Shown here in pieces: positions 7,804 to 17,015 of a stretch of DNA of 64,000 nt. The stretch comes from Pseudobacteroides cellulosolvens ATCC 35603 = DSM 2933 (lineage in GTDB: Bacteria; Bacillota; Clostridia; Acetivibrionales; DSM-2933), in contig NZ_LGTC01000001.1 of assembly GCF_001262605.1 (NCBI RefSeq), positions 248,001 through 312,000 on the forward strand, in the 5' to 3' direction. The notes below the pieces were generated by a model. That model searched no databases. It was not told where the DNA came from and worked only from the letters and a program-made list of their open reading frames with translations. How positions within the stretch are numbered: position 1 is the stretch's first letter; each line of letters opens with the position of its first letter. A program made the position numbers and the translations under genes.

Positions 7804-9132
7804 ATGGCTGGAGGAACTTGGGTAACACAGAATAAAGTAAGACCTGGAGTTTATGTTAATTTTAAATCAATTCCAGACAGTTTAGGGAATGTATCAGATA
7901 GAGGTGTTTGTGCTTTACCGTTAATAATGGATTGGGGTGCTGAAGCAACAGTTACAGAAGTTGATATTGAATCAAACTTCTTTAAATTATTTGGATATGA
8001 TTTATTTAATTCTAATTTATATTCATATGCAACATTAGCTACACCTACTAGTGAATTATTCTATGTTAGAGAAGCATTGAGAAATTCAAAAAAAGTTTAT
8101 GTATATAGACTTAATACAGGTACTAAAGCAACAAAAACATTTGGAACTTTAGTTGTTACAGCAAAATATTCTGGATTGCGTGGTAATAGTATTTCTATTG
8201 CAATACAGCAAAATATTGATGATAATACCAAATTTGATGTTATAACCTATGTTGATTCTGTAGAACAAGATAGACAATCATTAATTACTACTGTATCAAG
8301 TTTAAAAGCTAATGATTGGGTTGTATTTAGTGGTACTGGTAATGTTACAGCTTCAGCAGGAACTTTGTTGGCAGGTGGAGCAAATGGAAGTGTAACAAGC
8401 ACAAACCATACTAATTTTACTACTGCTATTGAAGTTGTAGATTTTAATACAGTTGGATATATTGGTGATGATTCTGATATTAAAGCTGTATATAAAGCTT
8501 TTGTTGCTCGTTTAAGAGATACAGAAGGAAGAAAAATACAGGCAGTTCTTTATAATTATGCTTCTGCAAATTATGAAGGTGTTATATCAGTTAAAAATGA
8601 TGCTAAATTAGTACCTTGGACAGTAGGAGCAGTAGCAGGAGCAAATGTAAATCAGTCTCTTACATATAGAAAATATGATGGTGATGTTGTTGTAAATCCT
8701 ACTTATACAAATAGTCAAATTATAACTGCACTCAATGCAGGAGAGTTTGTATTTAGTAAAAATGCAAGTGGAGAAGTTATAGTTGAACAGGATATAAATA
8801 CATTTGTTTCGTTTACTTCTGAAAAAGGTAAAGAGTTTAGGAAAAATAAAGTTATTCGTACACTTGATGCTATCGCAGTTGATGCGAAAAAGATTTATGA
8901 AAATTTCTATATTGGTAAAGTTGCTAATAATGCTAATGGTAGAAATCTTTTGAAGAATGAACTTATAACTTACATGAAGAATTTACAGAGTTTAAATGCA
9001 ATTCAAAATTTTGATGCAAAAACTGATATAGAAGTTCTTGCAGGTGAAGAATCTGATTCAGTTGTATTAAATCTTTATGCTCAGCCTGTAGATGCTGTAG
9101 AAAAGATATATGTAACTGTGAATATAGCATAA
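7804..9132 (+). CDS. Tail sheath protein (XkdK-like)
   Basis: 442 aa. The opening MAGGTWVTQNKVRPGVYVNF is typical of PBSX XkdK-type sheath subunits, as are the LVVTAKYSGLRGNSISIAIQ domain near 115-135 and the C-terminal region with GRNLLKNELITYMKNLQ and FDAKTDIEVLAGEESDSVV, which forms the conserved sheath core. It contracts to drive the tube through the envelope, so the phage is a myovirus or a derived tailocin-type particle. The capsid genes nearby argue for a phage. Confidence 0.95.
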   Translation: MAGGTWVTQNKVRPGVYVNFKSIPDSLGNVSDRGVCALPLIMDWGAEATVTEVDIESNFFKLFGYDLFNSNLYSYATLATPTSELFYVREALRNSKKVYVYRLNTGTKATKTFGTLVVTAKYSGLRGNSISIAIQQNIDDNTKFDVITYVDSVEQDRQSLITTVSSLKANDWVVFSGTGNVTASAGTLLAGGANGSVTSTNHTNFTTAIEVVDFNTVGYIGDDSDIKAVYKAFVARLRDTEGRKIQAVLYNYASANYEGVISVKNDAKLVPWTVGAVAGANVNQSLTYRKYDGDVVVNPTYTNSQIITALNAGEFVFSKNASGEVIVEQDINTFVSFTSEKGKEFRKNKVIRTLDAIAVDAKKIYENFYIGKVANNANGRNLLKNELITYMKNLQSLNAIQNFDAKTDIEVLAGEESDSVVLNLYAQPVDAVEKIYVTVNIA

Positions 9133-9147
9133 GGGGGTAAATAAACT

Positions 9148-9603
9148 ATGGCTTTTAATAATGTAAAAGATACCGTTAGTGGTGCTGAAGGTATAGCATT
9201 TGCAACTATTAATGGAAATATTGAAGAATTAGCATATCTTAAAAAAGTAGAATTTAAGGTAGAAAAAAATAAAGAAGAAGTAAAAACACTTGGTAAACGT
9301 GGTACAGGTTCAAAAACTAGAGGTTGGAAAGGTACTGGTTCAATGACCATTTACTACATGACTTCAATCTTTAGAAATTTAATGTCAGATTATAATAAAA
9401 CAGGAAAAGATACCTATTTTGATATTCAGGTTACAAATGAAGACTCTGCTTCAGAAACAGGTAAACAAACAACTGTATTAAAGAATTGTAATATTGATGG
9501 TGTAATAATTGCAAAACTTGATATTGATGCTACAGCAATGGATGAAGAAATTTCATTTACATTTGATGATTTTGAAATACTAGATAGTTTCAATAATCTG
9601 TAA
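9148..9603 (+). CDS. Tail tube protein (XkdM-like)
   Basis: 151 aa, strong AAGGGGG ribosome site. The beta-rich composition with LAYLKKVEFKVEKNKEEV (residues 28-45) and KGTGSMTIYYMTS (59-71) fits XkdM-type inner tube subunits, which form the rigid tube inside the sheath. It directly follows the sheath gene and is followed by a perfect terminator. Confidence 0.92.
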   Translation: MAFNNVKDTVSGAEGIAFATINGNIEELAYLKKVEFKVEKNKEEVKTLGKRGTGSKTRGWKGTGSMTIYYMTSIFRNLMSDYNKTGKDTYFDIQVTNEDSASETGKQTTVLKNCNIDGVIIAKLDIDATAMDEEISFTFDDFEILDSFNNL

Positions 9604-9614
9604 AATAAACATAT

Positions 9615-9650
9615 AGGAGTATATATTAAATTATATACTCCTAATTATTA
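9615..9650 (+). terminator. Terminator after tail tube gene
   Basis: A perfect 11-bp stem AGGAGTATATA/TATATACTCCT (9615-9625 with 9632-9642) with a 6-nt loop, followed by an AT-rich tract. Confidence 0.78.
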
Positions 9651-9696
9651 TAACAAAATAAACTAAAATTAGATAAATTAAAAGGAGATATTAATT

Positions 9697-10116
9697 ATGT
9701 CAAAATTACAAGCGTTTTTAAATAAGAATATAATTGAGGAAATAACAGAAGATGTTTTTGTTTCTAATAGATTTAAAGATGAAGAAACTGGAGAAATATT
9801 AAAATTTAAGATAAGATCAGTTCCTTTATCTGAATATAAAAAAATTCAAAAGGCTTGCACTAAAATAACTAAAACTGGTGCAGAGTTTGATAATGTAACC
9901 TTTGCAGAAAAAATTGTTATAGAAGGAACGGTTGATCCTAATTTTAAAGATGCTGAAAGTGCTAAATTAGCAAATTGTGTAGGAGCAAACGCACCAACTC
10001 AGTATTTATATAAAGTTTTAAAAAGTGGTGAAGTTATTTCACTTTCAGAAAAGATACTTATATTATCTGGATTTGGTGAAGATATGGAAGATTTAGTTGA
10101 AGAAGCAAAAAACTAA
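9697..10116 (+). CDS. Tail assembly chaperone, short form (XkdN/gpG-like)
   Basis: 139 aa, AAAGGAGA ribosome site. It matches XkdN-type tail assembly chaperones: N-terminal LQAFLNKNIIEEITEDVFVSNRF, a beta region (LKFKIRSVPLSEYKKI), then GAEFDNVTFAEKIVIEGTVDPNFKDAE and a KVLKSGEVISLSEKILILSGF segment. It lies between the tube and tape measure genes, exactly where the lambda G equivalent lies. Its last codons form a slippery site, so a second longer product is expected (see the extension entry). Confidence 0.9.
   Translation: MSKLQAFLNKNIIEEITEDVFVSNRFKDEETGEILKFKIRSVPLSEYKKIQKACTKITKTGAEFDNVTFAEKIVIEGTVDPNFKDAESAKLANCVGANAPTQYLYKVLKSGEVISLSEKILILSGFGEDMEDLVEEAKN
10107..10113 (+). promoter_or_regulatory. 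-1 ribosomal frameshift slippery heptamer A AAA AAC
   Basis: In the chaperone frame the last codons read GCA AAA AAC TAA, giving the canonical X XXY YYZ heptamer immediately before the stop. Slipping back one base leads into an open frame of 54 further codons. Tail chaperone genes of long-tailed phages are a classic location for this device. Confidence 0.85.
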
Positions 10117-10277
10117 TAGAGCAAGGCGATACTGAAGCCAATATGGCTCATTATGCCTTGCATAAACTTCATATATTACCTAGTCAATTTGTTGATTTAC
10201 CTGATCCTGAAAAAGCATTTATATATGCAAGTATACTTCGTAAAATTGAAGATGAAAAAAAATATGAAAAAAATTAA
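10113..10277 (+). CDS. T-domain extension of tail assembly chaperone (-1 frame)
   Basis: After the slippery site the -1 frame encodes 54 residues beginning LIEQGDTEANMAHYALHKLH and ending at TAA 10275. With the upstream part the fusion would be 193 aa, encoded by 9697-10113 plus 10113-10277. The segment has HILPSQFVDLPDPEKAF and a charged helical end (ILRKIEDEKK), a composition usual for the T part of gpGT-like proteins, which recruits tube subunits while the G part coats the tape measure. It has no convincing ribosome site of its own, which favours frameshifting over independent translation. Confidence 0.8.
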   Translation, partial: LIEQGDTEANMAHYALHKLHILPSQFVDLPDPEKAFIYASILRKIEDEKKYEKN

Positions 10278-10291
10278 AATAGATTATATAA

Positions 10292-10325
10292 AAACCACCT
10301 GTTTAATTATGGGTGGTTTAATTTT
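10292..10325 (+). terminator. Terminator after tail chaperone
   Basis: A stem AAACCACC/GGTGGTTT (10292-10299 with 10312-10319) with a 12-nt loop precedes an AT-rich tract with T runs. It ends the chaperone unit before the tape measure gene. Confidence 0.7.
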
Positions 10326-10346
10326 ATTATAGTGGAGGTGTGAAGA

Positions 10347-12347
10347 ATGTCAACGTATTCATCAACTCTAAGATTAAATGATCAATTTTCAAAACCTTTG
10401 CAATCAATTGTGAAAGCAATGCATATGACATTAAATGTAATGGAACAACTTAATTCTGCCTCTGCAAGAGATATAAGATTGAGTAACACAATTGCATCTG
10501 CAAGAGCAGAAGTAACTAGTGCAAATAGAGCAATACAGAGAATGACACAAAGTATAAACGATACTAATAATGGTATTAATCATACAACAGAAGCACAAAG
10601 AAGATATAATAGTGAAGCACAAAAATCAACAGGTATATTTTCTAATTTGAAAAATATTGTAAGTGGTTTGATTGGCTTATATGCTATTAAAAAATCTATG
10701 GAAACATTAGATAATTTATCAAATATAAGTGCAAGATTAAACTTAATAAATGATGGAAGTCAAACACTTGCCCAACTTCAAGATAAAATATATCGTGCTG
10801 CACAAGAATCTAGGGGAGAATATGCTTTAATGGCTTCAAGTGTTGGTAAACTTGGTATATTGGCTAAAGATGCATTTAAAACTAATGATGAAGCTATTTA
10901 TTTTGTAGAACAGATGAATAAACAATTTAAAATTGGTGGTGCATCTATTCAGGAACAATCTTCAGCAATGTATCAGTTAACACAAGCTATGGCAGCAGGT
11001 AAATTACAAGGTGATGAATTTAGATCAATAATGGAAAATGCACCTTTGTTAGCTAAAGCAATTTCAAAAGAAATGAATGTGCCAATGGGTGACTTAAAGA
11101 AAATGGGTTCTGAAGGTAAAATTACAGCACAAATTATTAAAAATGCTATGATAAATTCAGCTAAAGAAACAGATGCCCAATTTAAGAAAATACCAATGAC
11201 ATTTGGAGATATAGGTAATTTAATTAAAAATAAATTTATGATTGGTTTAATTCCTATTCAGCAAAGTATAACAAATTTATTTAATTCAGAAGGTGGTATG
11301 GCTTTTGTTAATGCTTTGGCAAGTGGTTTAAAAATAGTTGTAATGGTTCTTAGTGGATTGTTAAATTTAATTGTATCAATAGGAACATTCTTTCAGCAAA
11401 ATTGGAATATAATTCAGCCTATTTTGATAGGTATTGGATCAGCATTTTTATTATGGGGAGTAACACAAATTCCAATGTTAATTACTAAGCTATGGTTAAT
11501 GGTAACTCCTATATTAGCACAAGCAGCAGCATGGGCAGCAGTAAATTGGCCTATATTATTAATTGGTGCTGCAATAGGATTATTATTATTTACGATAATA
11601 AAGTTTGGTAATATTGTTGTAAAAGTTGTTGGTGTAGTTGGTGGAATATTTGGTACATTATTTGCATTTTTATTTAATAATTTTGCATATTTCGCCAATA
11701 TAGCTTTATCTGTAGCAGAATTTTTCATTAATGTTTGGAAAGATCCTATTTATACAGTAAAGAAATTGTTCTTTGATTTGGCTATAAATGCATTAAGTTT
11801 TTTAACTAATATAGCAAAAGGTATTGAAAATATAATCAATAAAATTCCAGGCTTAAATGTCAATATGACAGGTGGAATGACAGGGTTATTAGACAAACTT
11901 AAAACTGAAAGAGATAATCTAAAAAGTGATAAAGATGTTGTTAAACTTACTAGATTAAATCAAGTTAGTTATGGAGATGCATTTAATAAAGGTCAACAAA
12001 TTGGTGAAAAAGTAGGACAGTTTGCAGTAAATGGTGTTCAAAATATTGCAGGTGCTATAGGAGATAAATTTAATAAATTAATTGATAATCAAGATGACTT
12101 ATTTGGAAAAGGTAATTCACAAATAGGAAGTATTAAAAGTGATGTTAAAATTAATGCAGAAGATATTAAGCTTTTGCGTGATGTAGCTGAAAGAGAAGCT
12201 ATTAACAAGATTTCAACTTTAGCACCAAATATAACTGTTAAATTTGGTGATGTTCGTGAAACAGCAGATGTAAACGTTGTTGCTAATAGAATAAAAGAAA
12301 TGTTAGAACAGCAAATTGCATTATCAGCAGAGGGGGCGTATAGATAA
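10347..12347 (+). CDS. Tail tape measure protein
   Basis: 666 aa behind GTGGAGGTG. Residues about 100-275 hold the conserved tape measure N-terminal domain (EQSSAMYQLTQAMAAGKLQGDEF and the following MENAPLLAKAIS and MGSEGKITAQIIKNA). Residues about 315-480 contain several long hydrophobic stretches that would act in membrane passage, and the ends are helical. It sets tail length and assists DNA ejection. At 666 aa the tail would be fairly short. The stop overlaps the next start (TAATG). Confidence 0.94.
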   Translation: MSTYSSTLRLNDQFSKPLQSIVKAMHMTLNVMEQLNSASARDIRLSNTIASARAEVTSANRAIQRMTQSINDTNNGINHTTEAQRRYNSEAQKSTGIFSNLKNIVSGLIGLYAIKKSMETLDNLSNISARLNLINDGSQTLAQLQDKIYRAAQESRGEYALMASSVGKLGILAKDAFKTNDEAIYFVEQMNKQFKIGGASIQEQSSAMYQLTQAMAAGKLQGDEFRSIMENAPLLAKAISKEMNVPMGDLKKMGSEGKITAQIIKNAMINSAKETDAQFKKIPMTFGDIGNLIKNKFMIGLIPIQQSITNLFNSEGGMAFVNALASGLKIVVMVLSGLLNLIVSIGTFFQQNWNIIQPILIGIGSAFLLWGVTQIPMLITKLWLMVTPILAQAAAWAAVNWPILLIGAAIGLLLFTIIKFGNIVVKVVGVVGGIFGTLFAFLFNNFAYFANIALSVAEFFINVWKDPIYTVKKLFFDLAINALSFLTNIAKGIENIINKIPGLNVNMTGGMTGLLDKLKTERDNLKSDKDVVKLTRLNQVSYGDAFNKGQQIGEKVGQFAVNGVQNIAGAIGDKFNKLIDNQDDLFGKGNSQIGSIKSDVKINAEDIKLLRDVAEREAINKISTLAPNITVKFGDVRETADVNVVANRIKEMLEQQIALSAEGAYR

Positions 12348-13060
12348 TGATAGAAGAATATGGTATATTTTTTGATTTTGAGGGTGAAACTATACGTCTT
12401 CCTCAAAATCCTTCTGAATTTCAAATAAAAGTAAAAAGTTCAAATAAAACATATGAATTAGTTAAATTAGGTGAAATATCTGTAATTAAAGATATACCTT
12501 TAAGAGAAATAAGTTTTAAAAGTACTTTACCTAATAATAAAGATTATCCATGGGTATTAACCAAAAATCTATTTAAATATCCAATATTTTATTTGGTAAA
12601 ATTTAGACAATATAAGGAAAGTAAAAAACCTGTTAGGCTTGTAGTAACAAGAAAAACATATGAAGGTATTTCAGATGTTCAGACAAATATACTTGTTACA
12701 ATAGAAGATTATACTGCTACGGAAGTTGCAGGTTCTTTAGGAGATTGGGATTATTCATTAAATTTAAAAGAGTATCGTGAATATGGTACTAAAAAATTAA
12801 GTTTTCAAAAATCTACATCTACAAGTACTTCAAAAGTTGTAAATGTACAATCTAATAGACCAATTACTAAAAATATACCTAAAACATATACAGTCAAAAC
12901 AGGTGATACATTATGGTTAATAGCGAAAAATCAATTAAATGATGGCTCTAAGTATATTAATTTATATAATTTAAATAAAACGGAAATAGATAAAAAGAAT
13001 AAAAATACATCAAATTCAAAATATACTGTATATGTTGGGCAGGTGTTAAAACTTGGATAA
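12347..13060 (+). CDS. LysM-containing baseplate/tail protein (XkdP-like)
   Basis: 237 aa. The N-terminal 150 residues match XkdP/gp53-like proteins (opening with IFFDFEGETIRLPQNPSEFQIKV in residues 7-29). The C-terminus (about 180-237) is one LysM domain: KTYTVKTGDTLWLIA, then a YVGQVLKLG end. In PBSX-like tails this protein sits at the tube-baseplate junction and LysM binds peptidoglycan. It is translationally coupled to the tape measure gene and overlaps the next gene by eight bases. Confidence 0.9.
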   Translation: MIEEYGIFFDFEGETIRLPQNPSEFQIKVKSSNKTYELVKLGEISVIKDIPLREISFKSTLPNNKDYPWVLTKNLFKYPIFYLVKFRQYKESKKPVRLVVTRKTYEGISDVQTNILVTIEDYTATEVAGSLGDWDYSLNLKEYREYGTKKLSFQKSTSTSTSKVVNVQSNRPITKNIPKTYTVKTGDTLWLIAKNQLNDGSKYINLYNLNKTEIDKKNKNTSNSKYTVYVGQVLKLG

Positions 13061-14024
13061 TATAGAATTATTAATACAAGATAATACCAATAGTGATATA
13101 TATGATATTTCGGATATAGTAGAAGGTACAATTACTTGGAGTACAGAAAGATTAGGAGAAGCAAGTAATCTTGAATTTAGTATTATTCCAAATGGAGAAC
13201 TATCATTTTATGAAGGTTCAATTGTTAGATTTAAATACCATGGGAATAACATATTTTATGGATTTGTTTTTTCTAAAAGTAGAAATAAAGATAATGTAAT
13301 AAAAGTTGTAGCTTGTGATCAATTAAGATATCTAAAAAATAAAGAAACATATGTATTTCAAAACAAAAAAGCAAGTGAAGTTTTAATTAAAATTGCTAAT
13401 GATTGGGAATTGAAAACAGGTAATATAGATGATACAGGTTATGTAATTCCTTCTATGGTAGAAGATAATCAATCCTTATTAGATATCATATATAAAGCAA
13501 ATGATTTAACATTATTATCTACGAAAAAATTATATGTTTTATTTGATAATTTTGGAAAGCTGGATTTAAGAAATGTTGAAAATCTTAAAACAGATTTAAT
13601 TATAGATGGTCAAACAAATTTAATTGATTTTGATTATTCAAGTTCAATTAATGATACATATAATCAGATTAAACTTGTGAAAAAAGATAAATCTGGTGGT
13701 AGTAGAGAGGTTTATATTGTTAAGGATAGTAGCACTATAGCAAAATGGGGTAAGTTACAATATTATGAAAATGTAGATGATAGTTTAAATGAAGCACAAA
13801 TTATTGAAAGAGCAAATAAATCATTGGCTTTATATAATAGAGTTAATAGAAAATTATCAATCCCTGTTATTGGAGATGTTAGAGCTAGAGCAGGTTTTTC
13901 TATTTTTATAAACAATTTAAATTTAGGTGACATTATTTTAAATCAATTCATGCTTATAGAAAAAGCAACTCATTCATTCTCAAACAATGACTATACTATG
14001 GATTTAGAATTAAGGGTTATTTAA
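13053..14024 (+). CDS. Tail hub protein (XkdQ-like)
   Basis: 323 aa from a TTG start that overlaps the LysM gene by eight bases, with GGCAGGTG at a good distance upstream. The WSTERLGEASNLEFSII segment (residues 29-45) and the later VVACDQLRYLKNKETYVF are typical of XkdQ/gp27-type hub proteins, which form the baseplate centre around the tube tip. Confidence 0.88.
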   Translation: MDNIELLIQDNTNSDIYDISDIVEGTITWSTERLGEASNLEFSIIPNGELSFYEGSIVRFKYHGNNIFYGFVFSKSRNKDNVIKVVACDQLRYLKNKETYVFQNKKASEVLIKIANDWELKTGNIDDTGYVIPSMVEDNQSLLDIIYKANDLTLLSTKKLYVLFDNFGKLDLRNVENLKTDLIIDGQTNLIDFDYSSSINDTYNQIKLVKKDKSGGSREVYIVKDSSTIAKWGKLQYYENVDDSLNEAQIIERANKSLALYNRVNRKLSIPVIGDVRARAGFSIFINNLNLGDIILNQFMLIEKATHSFSNNDYTMDLELRVI

Positions 14025-14040
14025 GGATGGTGGTGATTAA

Positions 14041-14331
14041 ATGTTTTTACCAGAAATACAATTGTCAATAAAAAATTATTTGGAAACTATAAAATTAACA
14101 GATTATGTATATGGCGAAATTACAAGTCTTTCACCATTAAGGATTAAAATAGACCAAAAATTAGAATTACCTGATAGTGTTATTATTCTTACATCTAATG
14201 TAATTGAAAAGAAAATTATAGTAGGTGTTGAAGAGATTACAATAAATGAAGGTTTACAAATTAATGATAAAGTTATTTTGTTGCGAGTAGAAAAAGGACA
14301 AAAATTTATTGTATTGTCAAAGGTGGTGTAA
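14041..14331 (+). CDS. Baseplate protein, DUF2577 (XkdR-like)
   Basis: 96 aa. A short helix followed by a beta barrel (YGEITSLSPLRIKIDQKLEL, residues 22-41, and the end KVILLRVEKGQKFIVLSKVV, residues 77-96) matches DUF2577. These small OB-like proteins act at the tail spike or hub in PBSX-type tails. The gene is two bases from the next one. Confidence 0.86.
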   Translation: MFLPEIQLSIKNYLETIKLTDYVYGEITSLSPLRIKIDQKLELPDSVIILTSNVIEKKIIVGVEEITINEGLQINDKVILLRVEKGQKFIVLSKVV

Positions 14332-14333
14332 TT

Positions 14334-14747
14334 ATGGCATTAATACCTAGTAGCGAAATTAATATTGGAGAAGACATAGAAGTAGTTAGCCAACCTACTT
14401 TAACATATTATTGGGATACTGCAAATAAAAGAATAATTGGTTATGTTGATGGAAAGCAAGCTATGAAGCAAGCAATATATAAAATAATTCAAACAGAAAG
14501 ATTCCAGTATGCAATTTATGATTGGAACTATGGGATTGAATTAGATGGGTTAATGGGTAAAGACCCTTTGTTTGTTTCAGCAGAATTAGAAAGAGTATTT
14601 ACAGAAGCTTTAACAGCAGATGATAGAATAATATCATTATCAGATTTTAATATAAATGAATCAGAATCAAGCATATTTGTTGTATCTTTTACTGCGAATA
14701 CAACTGAAGGTGATATTACTATAGAGGGAGTGGTTGTAAATGTTTGA
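14334..14747 (+). CDS. Baseplate wedge protein, DUF2634 / gp25-like (XkdS)
   Basis: 137 aa with the gp25/lysozyme-like fold pattern: KQAIYKIIQTERFQYAIYDW in residues 45-64, then ELERVFTEALTADDRI. It is a wedge component linking baseplate to sheath. It overlaps the following baseplate J gene by eight bases. Confidence 0.88.
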   Translation: MALIPSSEINIGEDIEVVSQPTLTYYWDTANKRIIGYVDGKQAMKQAIYKIIQTERFQYAIYDWNYGIELDGLMGKDPLFVSAELERVFTEALTADDRIISLSDFNINESESSIFVVSFTANTTEGDITIEGVVVNV

Positions 14748-15816
14748 GGGGAAATCATATGAAGTAATATTAGCTAATATGCTTGCTAGAGTACCTAATA
14801 CAATAGATAAAAGACAAGGAAGTATAATATATGATGCACTTGCACCAGCAGCAGCAGAATTAGCACAGTCTTACATAGATTTAGATACAATTTTAAATAG
14901 TGCTTTTGCAGATACAGCAGAAAATACAGATTTAGACAAAAAGTGTTCTGAAATTGGGCTGGTAAGGATTCCAGCCAGTAAAACTATTCAAAAGGGTATT
15001 TTTACAGGTTCAGGTGGAGTAGCATTAGATATTGAAATTGGAAGTAGATTTACAGTAGTAAATTCAAATGTAAATTTTATAGCTATAGAAAAAATAGCAA
15101 ATGGACAATATAAAATGCAATGTGAAACAGCAGGCTCTATAGGAAATACTGTAACAGGTCAAATGATTCCAATTTCATATATTGAAGGATTACAAACAGC
15201 AAATCTTACTGAGATATTAATATTAGGTGAAGATATAGAAGATGATGATAGTTTAAGACAAAGATATTTTACTAAGGTAAAAAATATTGAAAAAGATGGA
15301 AATGTTGCTCAATATATAGAATGGGCAAATGAATATGCTGGAATTGGTAAAGCTAAAGTTTTTCCATTATGGGATGGAAATAATACAGTAAAAGTATCTA
15401 TTTTAAATTCAAACAATGATATTGCATCTACAGAATTAATTAATTCATTTCAACAATATTTAGACCCAAACAGTCAAGGACTTGGCGAAGGTGCAGCACC
15501 TATTGGAGCAATCGTAACAGTAACAACAGCAACTTACAAAAATATTAGTGTGAATGCTACTGTTAATGTTGCTGAAGGTTATACATTAACACAAGCTCAA
15601 CTTGCTACACAATTAGCAATAGAAAACTATTTTAGAAATGAAATTTCTTATGAAAAAAATATGGTTAGTTATTTTACTATTGGTACAGTATTGACAAATT
15701 TAAATGAAATAGAAAGTATCATTTCTTTAACTTTAAATGGTGGAAATTCAGATATAACATTATTAACAGAAGAAATACCAAATTTAAACAATTTAGTATT
15801 AACTGAATCTACATAA
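14740..15816 (+). CDS. Baseplate J-like protein (XkdT)
   Basis: 358 aa with baseplate J signatures: VPNTIDKRQGSIIYDALAPA (residues 18-37), an LDKKCSEIGLVRIPASKT segment and an EDDDSLRQRYF motif near residue 165. The C-terminal part (KNISVNATVNVAEGYTL) is the usual beta domain. It forms the ring of wedges in contractile tails and follows gp25, as in PBSX, P2 and Mu. Confidence 0.94.
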   Translation: MFEGKSYEVILANMLARVPNTIDKRQGSIIYDALAPAAAELAQSYIDLDTILNSAFADTAENTDLDKKCSEIGLVRIPASKTIQKGIFTGSGGVALDIEIGSRFTVVNSNVNFIAIEKIANGQYKMQCETAGSIGNTVTGQMIPISYIEGLQTANLTEILILGEDIEDDDSLRQRYFTKVKNIEKDGNVAQYIEWANEYAGIGKAKVFPLWDGNNTVKVSILNSNNDIASTELINSFQQYLDPNSQGLGEGAAPIGAIVTVTTATYKNISVNATVNVAEGYTLTQAQLATQLAIENYFRNEISYEKNMVSYFTIGTVLTNLNEIESIISLTLNGGNSDITLLTEEIPNLNNLVLTEST

Positions 15817-15828
15817 GGGGTGATTTAC

Positions 15829-16401
15829 TTGTCAGTTCAATATGAAAAAATGAAAAAATATTTACCTAATGAATTTAATGAAATTTTGGAGATTGATTCC
15901 ATATTACAAGCAGAATCACTAGAATTTGAAGATATTAATAATAGTAAACAAGATATCAAAAATGAAATGTTTATTGATTCTGCAACAGATTATGGGTTGA
16001 ATAGATGGGAAAAAAATATTCTCAAAATTAGTCCTAAAAGTGGTGCAACATTAAATGATAGACGAGGAACTATAAAAAGCTATTTAATAGGTTTAAATAA
16101 ATTAAATGCTACTCGTATCCAAGAATTAGCACAAGCTTTTAATTATGGAAGAATTAATGTTGAACTATTAGATTCAAAATTGATTATTACATTTTTGGAT
16201 TACTATTCTCCACCTTCAGAGTATAGCAATTTTTATAATTATATTATTACAAGAAAACCTGCACATTTAGGATTGGATATACAGTTTAAAACAATTGATT
16301 GGAATAGTGTGGAATATTTGAATTTAACATGGAATCAAATCGAAAATTTAAATTTAACATGGACTGAAATAGAAGAAGGGAGTTGGACAAATAATGTCTA
16401 G
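15829..16401 (+). CDS. Tail protein, DUF2313 (XkdU/YmfQ-like)
   Basis: 190 aa from TTG 15829, eight bases behind AAGGGG; the in-frame GTG at 15820 lies within that ribosome site. It has the YmfQ pattern: residues 44-64 contain FIDSATDYGLNRWEKNI, followed by GATLNDRRGTIKSYL. This is a gpI-like baseplate protein that connects fibres. A near-duplicate NLTWNQIE/NLTWTEIE repeat ends the protein. It overlaps the fibre gene by eight bases. Confidence 0.88.
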   Translation: MSVQYEKMKKYLPNEFNEILEIDSILQAESLEFEDINNSKQDIKNEMFIDSATDYGLNRWEKNILKISPKSGATLNDRRGTIKSYLIGLNKLNATRIQELAQAFNYGRINVELLDSKLIITFLDYYSPPSEYSNFYNYIITRKPAHLGLDIQFKTIDWNSVEYLNLTWNQIENLNLTWTEIEEGSWTNNV

Positions 16402-16966
16402 TTTAACAACAAATTTAGGATTAATAAAGCCTGATGGCACTGATTTATTTTTTAAAAGGGAAGATTATAATAGTAATTTAGATATAATTGATGAAGCTAT
16501 AAATAATATAACTACTTTACCAAATGTAAGATTAAAGGCCATTGGAACAACTGTACTTATACCTTATAATAGTGGCCTAGGATTATATGTGCCATGGACT
16601 GGAACAGATTATGATACACATGGAATGTTTAACATATCTCAACCTGATAGGCTTACATGTAAGGTTGCAGGTAAATATAGAATAAGTGCTAGTACCAATA
16701 TAGACATAGCAGTTACAAACAGTAGCTATAGGATAAAAACACAGTTAATTTTGACTAGAGGTACAAACGATATATCATTAAATGTTGATTATGACCCTGA
16801 ATTTAACTCTTCACTATATCAAAATGTGTCAACAAGTGTTCAGATGAATGTAAACGACATCATCAGGGTCAGGGTTAGCCCTGAAAGAGATTACAATGGC
16901 TTTATGTTATTTAGGGGGACGAATAACACAATGTCTTTTTGTGCTGAATGTTTTGAATTGATTTAG
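16394..16966 (+). CDS. Tail fibre protein, putative receptor binding
   Basis: 190 aa. The N-terminus (TTNLGLIKPDGTD, then YNSNLDIIDEAINNI) is a common tail-fibre anchor. The C-terminal 130 residues are beta-rich with CKVAGKYRISASTNI, resembling C1q/jelly-roll heads that bind surface sugars. It lies at the end of the tail operon, right before the lysis genes, where receptor-binding proteins usually are. The protein is short for a fibre. Confidence 0.75.
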   Translation: MSSLTTNLGLIKPDGTDLFFKREDYNSNLDIIDEAINNITTLPNVRLKAIGTTVLIPYNSGLGLYVPWTGTDYDTHGMFNISQPDRLTCKVAGKYRISASTNIDIAVTNSSYRIKTQLILTRGTNDISLNVDYDPEFNSSLYQNVSTSVQMNVNDIIRVRVSPERDYNGFMLFRGTNNTMSFCAECFELI

Positions 16967-17015
16967 TTATTTATTATGGAAAAATTAACATTAGTGTAGA
17001 AAGAGGTTTAAATAT

